Part shown: positions 12,327 through 23,032 of the stretch, piece by piece | Position numbering within the stretch: position 1 is the first letter of the stretch | Layout: each line of letters begins with the position of its first letter | From: Cunninghamia lanceolata | Taxonomy: Eukaryota; Streptophyta; Pinopsida; Cupressales; Cupressaceae | Assembly (NCBI GenBank): GCA_027924645.1 | Contig: BSBN01001807.1 | Location: 13,782,001-13,846,000, forward strand | DNA length: 64,000 nt | Direction: 5' to 3' | Notes under the pieces: generated by a model | Told to the model about the DNA's origin: nothing | The model's input: the letters and a program-made list of their open reading frames with translations, nothing else | Databases searched by the model: none | Translations under genes and position numbers: made by a program

Positions 12327-13684
12327 TCTTGCAAATATGTGCCTATGATGTGTTGTCATTGATGTCAGCATATCACTTTGTCAAAAACAAGGGAAACAGT
12401 GTATATCATTGAAATGGATTGCTTCGCATTTCCAAAGCAATAAAGATCAAAGTACACGGACCATATGGCTATGTAGAGGATTGTCTGAAGTATCTCAAGT
12501 TAACATTTGAGAGGCCTACATAAAGATTTGAAGAAGCTATGGCCATCTAAGTAGAACTAGGTTTTGTAGTGTTCAGAAGAGATAGAGTGACAGGAAATTG
12601 GTTTGGATAGCATTGCAATGAAAACTTATGATTTACAGATCTAGAGGAATGTTTGAGAAGTTGGTGTGTATCCTCAACTCAAGTGGCTCGTGGTTTGGAG
12701 GTCCACAAGTAATCTTTCTAGTATGACAGTCATGGAAGGCAGCATTCTTGAAGTACCAGATGAAGATGCAAGAGATTCTGATGATTTGGAGAAGTGCTAA
12801 TGTTATTATTGAATTCAATGTGCTTGTGGAGGTCTCTAGATCATGTGCTTGTTGTGTTAGAGGTCCTCATTGAGGATTGAGCTTTTTGTTGAAGATTTCC
12901 TCCTTTGTTTTGTTATTCTTCCCACTCTTGGCTAATTGGATGATTCAAGCATGTTGTAGATGATCTAAGAGCAATTCTCTAGAGCATAGCATATTGATTG
13001 AAGAAGATTCAAGTCCTAGGTATGTTTTGCTGATAGTACAGTAATCCACATTAAGTCAAGTTGACCTTGATGTTCATTCCAAGGTTGATGAAGGGTATAA
13101 ATACTTGTGGATGAGTTGTGGAAAGTTGCCTTGTGCAAAAATGATAAAATCCTAAGAAAGGTATAGAGGCAAAGCAAAGAAAAAGAGGAGCAGAACAACA
13201 AGAGGAGTAAAGGATGAAGATATAGCCAAGAAGTGTTTGGGGGCAGAATAGAAGTTTTGTGAGCTATCAATGAGAGTGAACTAGGCATGAAGAAGATTAT
13301 ATTTCTCAATTCATACTTTCTATATTAAACATAAAATATTGTAGGCAGTGATCCTCTTGTAGGCAGTGAGCCTCTTTGAGCAGTGAGCTCTGGGTAGTGT
13401 GCCCGAAGGCAAGTGCCTTCCCATTTCTTTCAAGTACTTTTAACAGGGTACGAATCTTGTGTCTTAACCCCCACTATGGTTTTCCCTTAACTAGGTTTCC
13501 ACATTAAAAATCTTTGTGTCAAGTGTGTTAATTGTGTTTCTACTCATATTTTGTTGATTCATTCTTTAATGTTTACACCATTAATCTATTTGTAAGTTGT
13601 GAAAGAAGATTAAAAGAAGAAAAGGTTAAAATTTTGGGATAAATAATTCACCCCCTCTCTCAGTTGTCTAGCCTAAATCGAACA
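12327..13684 (+). repeat. C3 5' LTR
   Basis: 1358 bp. It aligns end to end with 37196-38554. The first bases are TCTTGCAAATATGTG, where the 3' LTR has TGTTGCAAAAATGTG, so the canonical TG start is mutated here. It ends GAACA. A TATA-like GTATAAATACTTGTG lies at 13095-13109, so transcription would start shortly after that. Confidence 0.93.
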
Positions 13685-13686
13685 AT

Positions 13687-13699
13687 TGGTATCAGAGCT
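13687..13699 (+). other. C3 primer-binding site
   Basis: TGGTATCAGAGCT directly after the 5' LTR. This is the usual plant Ty1-copia site complementary to the 3' end of initiator Met-tRNA. Confidence 0.93.
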
Positions 13700-13741
13700 A
13701 GGTTCCTCTAAAAGAACCTTGACCACTTGAGGAGATACAAG

Positions 13742-14620
13742 ATGTCGACTTACAAAAAGGAAAGTCTGAGATTTGATGGAACAAATTACTCCCTTTGGAA
13801 GGTGCACATGCAGTGTTATTTGTAATGTATGGGTGATGCCTTTTGGTTGATAACTAAGAATGAGTATAAGATTCTAGAGAAAGGCCCTTCAACTATAGAT
13901 GAACTCAAGGAAGCTGAATACAACATTCGAGCTAAAGAAGCATTGTTAAGTGCCCTAGCTAATACTGAAATGACAAATGTCATGGAATTAAAAACTGCTC
14001 ATGAAATCTAGGAAAAGTTGGAAACTCTATATGAAGGTGATAAATATGTCAAATACGAAAAGCTACAGAGCCTGAAGGGTAGATATGAAAGATTGATGAT
14101 GAGTGAAGATGAAAACATTACCTCCTACATTAAAAGATTGATGTTGAGTGAACGAACTTTTGACTGGTATCAGGAGTGTTGGTGGAACATTAGAAGAATC
14201 AGAGATTGTTGCCAATATACTCAGATCCTTACCTATGGCATACAAGCATAAAGTTGCTACCATTGAAGAGATCAAGACTATGACAACTATTACAAGGGAT
14301 TAGTTGGTTGGTAAGCTTTCAGTATTTGAAATGAGTGAGTTTGGTGATTCTCTTCCTAAGTCTAAATCTGCATTTAAGGCCAGTGTTTATGGAAAATAAA
14401 GACATGATCTGGGTGAAAGATCTTCAGTAAGATCAAACAGATTTGTGAAGGCAAGGAAGGATCTTGAAGATGATGAAATTGAGGCTACAGAACTTGAATC
14501 CCTTATTTCCAAAAGATTTCCAAGAGGATCCAGTAAGTATGAAGGAAAGTTGCCTTTAAAATGTTTTGCTTGTAATAAGATTGGTCATTTTGCCTCAAGG
14601 TGATTGGAGAGGGTTTCAAA
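13742..14620 (+). pseudogene. C3 gag remnant
   Basis: The start is ATG at 13742 (MSTYKKESLRFDGTNYSLWK), the typical copia gag opening. It continues with FWLITKNEY, LLSALANTEM, LETLYEGDKYVKYEKLQSLK and ERLMMSEDENITSYIKR. Stops occur after QCYL near 13825 and after TAHEI at 14009, with a frameshift near 14180. A nucleocapsid zinc knuckle at about 14560-14602 reads CFACNKIGHFASR followed by a stop, so its last cysteine is lost. Gag would form the particle shell and bind RNA; this copy cannot make it. Confidence 0.88.
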
Positions 14621-15170
14621 GTCAAACCCTAATAGATCAAGGACTCAGAAGAAATGCTACTATGTCCAAAAAGTTAATGAAGCAGGAGTCACAGATGATG
14701 AATCTGATATGGGAAGTAACTCAAGAAATGAATGGGTGTTCATTGCGATCAAAGAAGAAGATTCAATGTCTACTAAATCTACTAGTTGTGTGAATATGGA
14801 AAGTGCCTTGGCTGCTTAGATTGAAGAAAAGGATGAATGGGTGATTGATAGTCGATGTTCTCATCATATGAATAGTGATAAAAGTAAGTTCATAAGTTTG
14901 GAAAGATATGAAGGTGGAATTGTGAAGTTTGGATACAATTTAGCTGGTAGAATTCATGGCAGAGGATCCATCTCTTTTAATGGTAAGAATAACACTAATG
15001 ATGTTTTGTATGTAGAAGGATTGAAGCATAATCTTCTCAGTGTTGGATAGTTAGTTGACAAAGGGTATGATCTCTGATTTGAGGATGGAACATGCAAAAT
15101 CTTAGCAAGCTCCAAAACTGTGATTCCATCAGGGACACAAACTAAAGGTAACATCTTTCATTTAAGTGGT
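14604..15170 (+). pseudogene. C3 protease region
   Basis: An acidic linker is followed by WVIDSRCSHHMNSDKSKF near 14835, the copia aspartic protease motif normally DSG. The glycine is replaced by arginine (DSR). VLYVEGLKHNLLSVG at 15003-15050 is the conserved C-terminal block. Stops occur at 14817 and 15050. The enzyme would cleave the polyprotein; the active-site change and stops make it dead. Confidence 0.88.
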
Positions 15171-15189
15171 ATTGGCAAAAGTTGTTTGA

Positions 15190-15955
15190 TTTCTCAAATT
15201 GATCAAAGTTGGATATGGCATAGGAGAATGTGTTATGTGAATTTTGATAATATTGTCAAGATAAGTTCTACTTAGGTTGTGAGAGATCTTCCAAAACTTG
15301 TGAAACTTGCTGATAGCATATGTAGAGAATGTCAATTGGGTAAATAGAATAGAACTTCATTCAAAAGTAAAGAACAATTTTCAAGTGGACTGTTGGAACT
15401 TGTACATACTTATCTATGTGGTCCTGCTAGAGTTAGAAGTGTGCAAGGAGACATATATTTTATGTTGCCGATTGATAATTACTCTTGGATGATGTGGGTA
15501 ACTTTCTTGAAAGAAAAATTAGAAGCTCTTGACAAATTCAAGGTGTTCAAGGTTGTGGTGGAGAATGAGATTGGTGTGAAGATAAAGTGTTTGAAATATG
15601 ACAAAGGTGGAGAGTTTACATTTGGTGAGTTTGATACATTCTGTGAAAAGCATGGAATAAAAAGACAGTTATCTGCTCCTAGGACCCCTTAGTAGAATGG
15701 AGTTGTTGAAAGAAAGAACTAGACCATTCAAGAAGCTGCTAGGACCGTGATAATGAAAGAAAATGTTCCACAAGTCTATTGGAGAGAAGCTGTGAGGACT
15801 CCTGTCTACACTCTTAACTGGGTGCAAATCAAAGGCAATTCTGGTAAGACACCTTATGAATTATGGTTTGATCATCCTCCTACTGTTAAATATTTTAGAG
15901 TTTTTGGTAGTAAATGCTATATCAAAAGAGATGAGGATCTAGGAAAGTTGATGTA
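15190..15955 (+). pseudogene. C3 integrase
   Basis: The zinc domain begins IWHRRMCYVNF near 15210, where the usual second His is Tyr, and ends CRECQLGK. The catalytic core follows: LVHTYLCGPAR near 15393, where the first catalytic Asp of HTDLCGP is Tyr; then KYDKGGEFTFGEF with the second Asp; FCEKHGIKRQLSAPRTP, a stop, QNGVVERKN (third acid Glu), another stop, and VNVPQVYW...KTPYELWF...YFRVFGSKCY. Two metal- or DNA-handling residues are lost, so it is inactive. Confidence 0.9.
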
Positions 15956-16183
15956 ATAGGTGATGAAGGAATATTTCTGGGTTACTCTACTCAAAGCAAG
16001 GCATACCGATGCTTCAACAAGAGATTGAAAAAGATTGTTGAAAGTGCTAATGGCAAGGTTGATGAGAGAAAAGAAAGACATTCCAAGACTTATGGATATG
16101 ATTAAGATGGTCAATATGAGAGTCATAGTCAAGGAAAGCAAATTTAAACCTAGACTCAAATCCAGATTGATCCAGAAAATCCA

Positions 16184-16935
16184 GTGACTCAAGAAGTTAA
16201 TACAAATGTTGAGGAGCGAGCTCAAGAATTAGAAGTTCAAGAAACTCCCAAAACCCCCAAGTATGTAAGTTTGAATCATTCTAGAGATCAAATCATAGGA
16301 GATAACAATAAAGGTGTTCAAACTAGAAGAAGAATTGCTGAAGATCAAGTAGAGTATTGTTTGATTTCAAAGATTGAACCAAAAACAGTGAATGAAGCCT
16401 ATAATGATGAAAATTGGGTAAAAGCAATGGAAGAAGAATTAATGGAAATTGGAGCCAAATGGGTCTTTCAAAATAAATTGAATGAAGATGGTGAAGTTGT
16501 GAGAAACAAAGCAAGATTGGTATGCAAAGGATATTCTCAAGTAGAGGGAATTGATTTTGAAGAAACATTTTCTCTGGTGGCATGAATTGAAGCAGTCAGA
16601 TTATTTCTTGCATTGGCTACTTTCAAGGATTTCAAATTTTACCAGATGGATGTCAAGTTAGCATTTTTGAATAGAGAGTTAGAGGAAGAAGTTACATTGA
16701 GCAACCAAAAGGATTCTAGTTTTCTAATCAAGGAGATATGGTCTACAGATTGAGGAAAGCTTTGTATGGACTCAAACAAGCCTCAAGAGCCTGGTATGCA
16801 AGATTAGATAAGTATCTGCTAAAGCTTGGATTTAGCAAAGGCACAACTGACAGTAATCTTTATTTCAATATTGATCATGAGGACATCCTGATTGTTGTGG
16901 TATTCATTGATGATATCATTTTTGGTGGAAATGGA
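16184..16935 (+). pseudogene. C3 reverse transcriptase, 5' part
   Basis: NWVKAMEEELMEIGAKW, RLVCKGYSQVEGIDFEETFS, a stop near 16583, FYQMDVKLAFLNRELEEEV, a frameshift, then VYRLRKALYGLKQASRAWYARLDKYL and the catalytic FIDDIIFGG (usually YVDD) near 16904. The frame is cut after Gly-Ser at 16939 by element B and resumes at 35985 as ...MCKKF. Removing B and one AGCA copy restores the frame. Confidence 0.92.
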
Positions 16936-16939
16936 AGCA
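16936..16939. other. Element B target-site duplication, left copy
   Basis: AGCA directly left of the terminus; the right copy is at 35985-35988. It lies within the C3 reading frame Gly-Ser-Met-Cys. Confidence 0.92.
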
Positions 16940-16971
16940 GGGTAAGTGCAAGAAGATGGGGGGCCAAAAAG
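16940..16971 (+). repeat. Element B left terminal inverted repeat
   Basis: Begins GGGTAAGTGCAAGAAGATGG and continues through six G, CC and AAAAAG. It matches the right end with one difference (G for A at base 13). A 9-base insertion then separates it from a further shared GTGGCCA. Confidence 0.95.
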
Positions 16972-17820
16972 GGGTCTTAAGTGGCCACTTTTTTTTTTTC
17001 TGAAATCAGGAAATACTGGCCTTGGATGAGAAATTGAGCATAGTTACACTCAAAATTTAGAGATGCAACTAAAACAATGTTAGTAGTGCTCCGAGTCTAC
17101 TTTCTAAACTACTACTTTGTTTTGAAAATGGCATAGATTAAGGGGTTCAAAAGAGGGAGCCACAGAAATTGGTGTTGTTTCTATCAAAAAAACATAACAT
17201 AGCATGTTTTGTGGCTCCCTCAAAAGGTCAACTTTTTTTTGGTATTTTTAAAATCGCTTCGGTGAGAAATTAGCTAATAGCATGTAGTTTATGCCCAATT
17301 TTTCTGATAATTTTTTGATAAATATTTGATTTTTTACTAATTTTTAAAGTGGACACATCCTAAAAAATAGAATTTTGGCCATGCTACCCCTATAAATTTT
17401 GAAAACTAATTGAAAATCATTTTTTTATTTTTTTAATATTTGTAGAATGGAGTCTAGTTTCTAAATATGTAATTTTTTTGAAATTTGAATGAATAGTTAT
17501 TTTACAATGAAAAAAAGACCAAACAGTGGTTTTTGCATAAAAACGGACACACAAACAAAAGAAATTAAAGATGAAAGGCTTAACATTGTTAAAATGTGAA
17601 AAAAATCACATCGTCAAATAGCTAAGAGAAAGCCTAACATTACCCATGTGTTCGATTTGTTCAACCTTAAAACACATGCAAATCTGAGGGTTAGCACGAA
17701 CGAAATTATGTGAAATTTTGAAGAATACAGAAAAACACGTCTGTGACTGTTCATAAGGCACTCCAAGCCTTTGGGTTGGAAATCCAAAGCAAATCCCAAG
17801 CCCAAGGCTTGGGATTCCCA
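16972..17820. other. Element B left subterminal region
   Basis: AT-rich and non-coding. A hairpin lies at 17792-17816 (AATCCCAAGCC, loop CAA, GGCTTGGGATT), with further partial TTGGG/CCCAA pairings around it. Nothing else recognisable. Confidence 0.6.
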
Positions 17821-17831
17821 AAGCAAGAAAT

Positions 17832-17880
17832 AACGCGAGCGCGTTATAACGCGCTCGCGTTTTATCGCTCTCGCGTTATG
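17832..17880. repeat. CpG-rich palindrome 1 with an extra half-site
   Basis: 17832-17861 is a 30-base perfect palindrome centred on GCGCGTTATAACGCGC. A further half-site, CTCTCGCGTTATG, follows at 17868-17880. It is strikingly rich in CG compared with its AT-rich surroundings. Confidence 0.9.
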
Positions 17881-17928
17881 TTTTGCCTTGCATTTTTCTT
17901 TCCCGCAAGTCTGTCTTTTGCCATGTTT

Positions 17929-17968
17929 GACATAACGCGAGTGCGTTATAACGCGCTCGCGTTATGTC
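17929..17968. repeat. CpG-rich palindrome 2, left border of the telomere-like array
   Basis: A 40-base palindrome with one mismatch pair, arms GACATAACGCGAGTGCG and CGCTCGCGTTATGTC. The telomere-like array starts about 30 bases later. Confidence 0.9.
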
Positions 17969-17999
17969 CCACTCAATTTTTTTTACATTCAAGGCTATT

Positions 18000-20395
18000 A
18001 ATCATGAGGGTTAAGGCATAAGGGATAGGGTTGGAAGGTTTACGGATAAGGTATTAGCGTTTAAGGTATAGTATCGAGCCCGTTGAGGGTCTAGGAATAG
18101 GGATAGCGTTTAAGGTTTAGGGATGAGGGTTGACAAATTACGGTTGAGGGTCGAGGGATCAAAGTTAAGGGTTGAGGGTTGAGGTTCAAGGGTCAAGGGT
18201 TTAGGGATAGGGTTTAGGGTCGAGGGATTAGGGTTAAAGTAGAGTGTGGAGGGTGTAAGGATTAGGGATAGGGTTGGAGGGTTTAGGGATAAGGGATTAG
18301 GGTTTAAGGTATAGTATCAAGTCTGTTGAGAGTTTAGGAATAGGGATAGCATTTAGGGATTAGGGATGAGGGATTATAGTTGAGGGATGATGGATTAGGG
18401 TTGAGGGTTGAGGGATTAGGGTTTAGGGCTAAGGTTTAGGGTTAAGGGTTGAGGGATTAGGGTTTAAGGTATAGTGTTGAGGGTTGAGGGTTGAGGGTTG
18501 AGGATTAGGGTTTAGGGTTGACGGATTAGCATTTAATGTCGAGGTTAGGGTTAGAGTGTCGAGGTAGAGGGATTAGGGATAGGGTTTAGGGTTGAAGGTT
18601 TAAGGATTGAGGGTTGAGGCTTTAGGGATGAGGGTTTAAGGCTTAAGATATAGTGTCAAGTGTTGAGGGTGTAGGGATAGGGTTTAAGTTTTAAGGGTTA
18701 AGGGTTGAGGGATATGGATTAGGGTTTAAGGTATAGTGTTGAGGGTCGAGGGATCAGAGTTAAGGGTTGAGGGATTAGGGTTTGACGTTGAGGGTTGAGG
18801 GTTGAGGTTCGAGGGTCAAGGGTTTAGGGATAGGGTTGACGGTCGAGGAATTAGGGTTAAAGTAGAGTGTGGAGGGTATAAGGATTAGGGATAGGGTTGG
18901 AGGGTTTAGGGATAAGGAATTAGGGTTTAAGGTATAGTATCGATTCTGTTGAGGGTGTAGGAATAGGGATAGCATTTAGGGTTTAGGGATGAAGGATTAG
19001 AGTTGGGGGATGATAGATTAGGGTTGACGGTTGAGGGATTAGGGTTTAGGGATAAGGTTTAGGGTTGAGGGCTGAGGGATTAGGGTTTAAGGTATAGTGT
19101 TGAGGGTTTAGGGATAGGGTTTAGGGTTGAGGGATTAGGATTTGACGTTGAGGGTTGAGGGTTTAGGGTTTAGGGTTAGGGTTGAGAGATGAGGGATCAG
19201 AGTTAAGGGTTGAGGGAATAGGGTTTGATGTCGAGGGTTGAGGGTTGAGGTTCGAGGGTCAAGGGTTTAGGGATAGGGTTGAGGTTGAAGGGATTAGGGT
19301 TAAAGTAGAGTGTGGAGGGTGTAAGGATTAGGGATAGGGTTGGAGGGTTTAGGGATAAGGGATTAGAGTTTAAGGTATAGTATCGAGTCTGTTGAGGGTT
19401 TAGGAATAGGGATAGCATAATTTAGGGTTTAGGGATGAGGGATTAGAGTTGAGGGATGAGGGATTAGGGTTGAGGGTTGAGGGATTAGGGTTTAGGGATA
19501 AGGTTTAGGGTTGAGGGTTGAGGGATTAGGGTTTAAGGTATAGTGTTGAGGGTTGATGGTTTAGGAATAGGGTTTAGGTTTGAGGGATTAGGGTTTAGGG
19601 TTGATGAATTAGGGTTTAATGTTGAGAGTTGAGGGTTGAGGGTTGAGGGTTGAGGTTGACGGATAGGGTTAATGGTCAAGGGATTAGGGTTAAATAAGAG
19701 TGTCGATGGTAGAGGGATTAGGGTTTAAGGTATAGTATCGAGCCTGTTGAGGGTCTAGGAATAGGGATAGCGTTTAGGGTTTAGGAATGAGGGATTAGAG
19801 TTGAGGGATGACGAATGACAGATTAGGGTTGAGGGTTGAGGGATTAGGGTTTAGGGACAAGGTTTAGGGTTAGGGTTTAGGGATAGGGTTTAGGGTTGAG
19901 GGATTAGAGTGAAGGGTTGAGGGATTAGAATTTGGCGTTGAGGGTTTAGGGTTTAGGATCAGGGTTGAAGGTTGAGGGATCAGAGTTAAGGGTTGAGGGA
20001 TTAGGGTTTGATGTTGAGGGTTGAGGGTTGAGGTTCGAGGGTCAAGGGTTTAGGGATAGGGTTGAGGGTCGAGGAATTAGGGTTACAGTAGAGTGTGGAG
20101 GGAATAAGGATTAGGGATAGGGTTGGAGGGTTTAGGGATAAGGGATTAGAGTTTAAGGTATAGTATTGAGTCTGTTGAGGGTTTAGGAATAGGGATAGCA
20201 TTTAGGGTTTAGGGATGAGGGATTAGAGTTGAGGGATGAGGGATTAGGGTTGAGGGTTGAGGGATTAGGGTTTAGGGATAAGGTTGAGGGTTGAGGGATT
20301 AGGGTTTAAGGTATAGTGTTGAGGGTTGATGGTTTAGGGATAGGGTTTAGGTTTGAGGGATTAGGGTTTAGGGTTGATGAATTAGGGTTTAATGT

Positions 20396-20427
<32 letters not shown>

Positions 20428-21980
20428 GTTGAGGGATAGGGTTAATGGTCAAGGGATTAGGGTTAAATAAGAGTGTCGATGGTAGAGGGATTAGGGTTTA
20501 AAGTATAGTATCGAGCCTATTGAGGTTCTAGGAATAGGGATAGTGTTTAGGGTTTAGGAATGAGGGATTAGAGTTGAGGGATGACAAATGATAGATTAGG
20601 GTTGAGGGTTGAGGGATTAGGGTTTAGGGACAAGGTTTAGGGTTAGGGTTGAGGGATTAGGGTTTAAGGTATAGTGTTGAGGGTTTAGGGATAGGGTTTA
20701 GGGTTGAGGGATTATAGTGAAGGGTTGAGGGATTAGAATTTGGCGTTGAGGGTTTAGGGTTTAGGATCAGGGTTGAAGGTCGAGGGATCAGAGTTAAGGG
20801 TTGAGGGATTAGGGTTTGATGTTGAGGGTTGAGGGTTGAGGTTCGAGGGTCAAGGGTTTAGGGATAGGGTAGAGGGTCGAGGAATTAGGGTTAAAGTAGA
20901 GTGTGGAGGGTATAAGGATTAGGGATAGGGTTGGAGGGTTTAGGGATAAGGGATTAGAGTTTAAGGTATAGTATCGAGTCTGTTGAGGGTTTAGGAATAG
21001 GGATAGCATTTAGGGTTTAGGGATGAGGGATTAGAGTTGAGGGATGAGGGATTAGGGTTGAGGGTTGAGGGATTAGGGTTTAGGGATAAGGTTTAGGGTT
21101 GAGGGTTGAGGGATTAGGGTTTAAGGTATAGTGTTGAGGGTTGATGGTTTAGGGATAGGGTTTAGGTTTGAGGGATTAGGGTTTAGGGTTGATGAATTAG
21201 GGTTTAATGTTGAGAGTTGAGGGTTGAGGGTTGAGGGTTAAGGGTTGAGGTTGAGGGATAGGGTTAATGGTCAAGGGATTAGGGTTAAATAAGAGTGTCG
21301 ATGGTAGAGGGATTAGGGTTTAAAGTATAGTATCGAGCCTATTGAGGTTCTAGGAATAGGGATAGCGTTTAGGGTTTAGGAATGAGGGATTAGAGTTGAG
21401 GGATGACGGATGATAGATTAGGGTTGAGGGTTGAGGGATTAGGGTTTAGGGACAAGGTTTAGGGTTAGGGTTGAGGGATTAGGGTTTAAGGTATAGTGTT
21501 GAGGGTTGATGGTTTAGGGATAGGGTTTAGGTTTGAAGGATTAGGGTTTAGGGTTGATGAATTAGGGTTTAATGTTGAGAGTTGAGGGTTGAGGGTTGAG
21601 GTTGAGGGATAGGGTTAATGGTCAAGGGATTAGGGTTAAATAAGAGTGTCGATGGTAGAGGGATTAGGGTTTAAGGTATAGTATCGAGCCCGTTGAGGGT
21701 CTAGGAATAGGGATAGCATTTAGGGTTTAGGAATGAGGGATTAGAGTTGAGGGATGACGGACGACAGATTAGCGTTGAGGGTTGAGGGATTAGGGTTTGA
21801 TGTTGAGGGTTGATGGATCAGATTTAAGGGTTGAGGGTTGTAAGGATTAGGGATAGGGTTGGAGGGTTGATGGATTAGGATTTGACATTGAGGGATTAGG
21901 ATTTGACGCTGAGGGTTGAGGGATTAGGATTTGACATTGAGGGTTGAGGGTCAAGGGATCAGAGTTGAGGGTTTAGGGAT
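18000..21980 (+). repeat. Degenerate telomere-like array inside element B
   Basis: About 4 kb built from TTTAGGG, TTGAGGG, ATTAGGG and GATAGGG words, all G-rich on the plus strand. This is the plant telomere heptamer heavily mutated. A higher-order repeat of about 0.8 kb is visible: the block with GTATAGTATCGAG and GGAATAGGGATAGC recurs at about 18310, 18930, 19378, 19735, 20160, 20508, 20965, 21325 and 21676, and longer stretches repeat at 19203, 20001 and 20809 (spacing 798 and 808). Minus-strand frames rich in Leu, Asn and Pro here are by-products of the repeat. Confidence 0.93.
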
Positions 21981-21989
21981 CTATAGCAG

Positions 21990-22029
21990 GACAAAACGTG
22001 AGCGCGTTATAACGCGCTTGCGTTTTGTC
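21990..22029. repeat. CpG-rich palindrome 3, right border of the telomere-like array
   Basis: A 40-base palindrome with arms GACAAAACGTGAGCGCGTTA and TAACGCGCTTGCGTTTTGTC, imperfect at two adjacent positions. Both mismatches are C/T or G/A differences at CG sites. The array ends about ten bases before it. Confidence 0.9.
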
Positions 22030-22768
22030 TTTCTACTGAAACGGTAAAAAAGTGGTTACCCCCGTGATCTTGGCCCACATGCTCTATTTTCTTACTGATT
22101 CTGTGCGTGCTCTGACAAAAAAGAAGTGCTTTCATGCTATTGGGAAGTTCACATGCACATTTGACACATTGTACCACCTTTGCATGATCTTTCCACCACC
22201 TTTTCTGCTTTGCCAACTTGAGAAGGAGGAAATAACATAGTTTTCAAACCAAGTTTGATATATATCTATTCAAGTTTCAATTTTTGTAGTATTGCAATGT
22301 TAATTATGATTCAATTTTAAGAATTTAACATTGAAAAGGAAGCAAGTGGTGAAAAACTCAAATTGTTGAGGAGTTTGATGCAAGAAGATAAAAACACTAC
22401 ATAATTGGGTACTCTTTCCATTCAAATCTTCATTTTTTAGGTATGTCAAGTCTTTACATGCATGTTCTTTACATTTTCCTTATTTCGGATTGAATTACAT
22501 TATCATGCTTTATCATACATGTTTAAAATAGACACATTCCCAATCGAGAAAGCAACCTACAATCTCACATGATGCCATGTATATTTTCTACACTTGGGCT
22601 CTTTAATAATTATGTGTAATAAACAAACCTTAGTTCATACCATGATGTCAAACTATACAAGAATAAATCCTTACAACATAAAAAAAATACAATCCCACTA
22701 TTATCATGTATTCATTTCTTAGGAACTAATATTGGTCTCTTTATCATGCTACAGACAAATTCTTCGTC
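22030..22768. other. Upstream region of element B transposase
   Basis: About 740 bases of AT-rich non-coding DNA between palindrome 3 and the first ATG of the transposase gene. It presumably holds the promoter, but I cannot assign a TATA box with confidence. Short frames at 22007-22240 look accidental. Confidence 0.45.
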
Positions 22769-23032
22769 ATGCCGAGGAAACGATCAAGAATTAAACCAAC
22801 ACAGGAAGAGATAGAAGCTAAGAATGCAAATAAAGCAATGGCTATGAGGGAACTTCGTGAGAAGAGGAAATTGGACACGATAAATGAAGACATACCAATT
22901 GAAGAGGAACCACAACCATCACAAAGAGATATGGTATTGGCGGCACAAAGAGAACGAATGCAAAAACTTCGTGGTACGAGAGATTTGAATACCATAGTTG
23001 GAGACACATCTTTACCGCAAGACAACATGTAG
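22769..23032 (+). pseudogene. Element B transposase, N-terminal basic part
   Basis: An 87-codon frame starting MPRKRSRIKPTQEE. It contains two related blocks, MRELREKRKLDTI and MQKLRGTRDLNTI, so a short basic motif is duplicated within it. The composition suggests nucleic-acid binding or nuclear import. It ends at TAG (23030-23032). The main transposase frame is open from that point but offset, so one indel or an unrecognised splice separates the two. I take it as the true N-terminus of the gene, moderately confidently. Confidence 0.65.

Noticed and set aside
17606..18021. Overlapping frames on both strands around the palindromes
   Set aside because: Overlapping open frames in palindromic DNA with no conserved motif; more likely chance.
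18775..21009. Minus-strand frames of 66-71 codons (MLSLFLNPQQ...) as a gene family
   Set aside because: They are translations of the same repeat unit, recurring at its period, with Leu/Asn/Pro-rich composition dictated by the TAGGG words.
18000..21980. A true chromosome end or subtelomere
   Set aside because: The repeats are heavily mutated, have a 0.8-kb higher-order structure and lie inside a transposon with defined ends on both sides.
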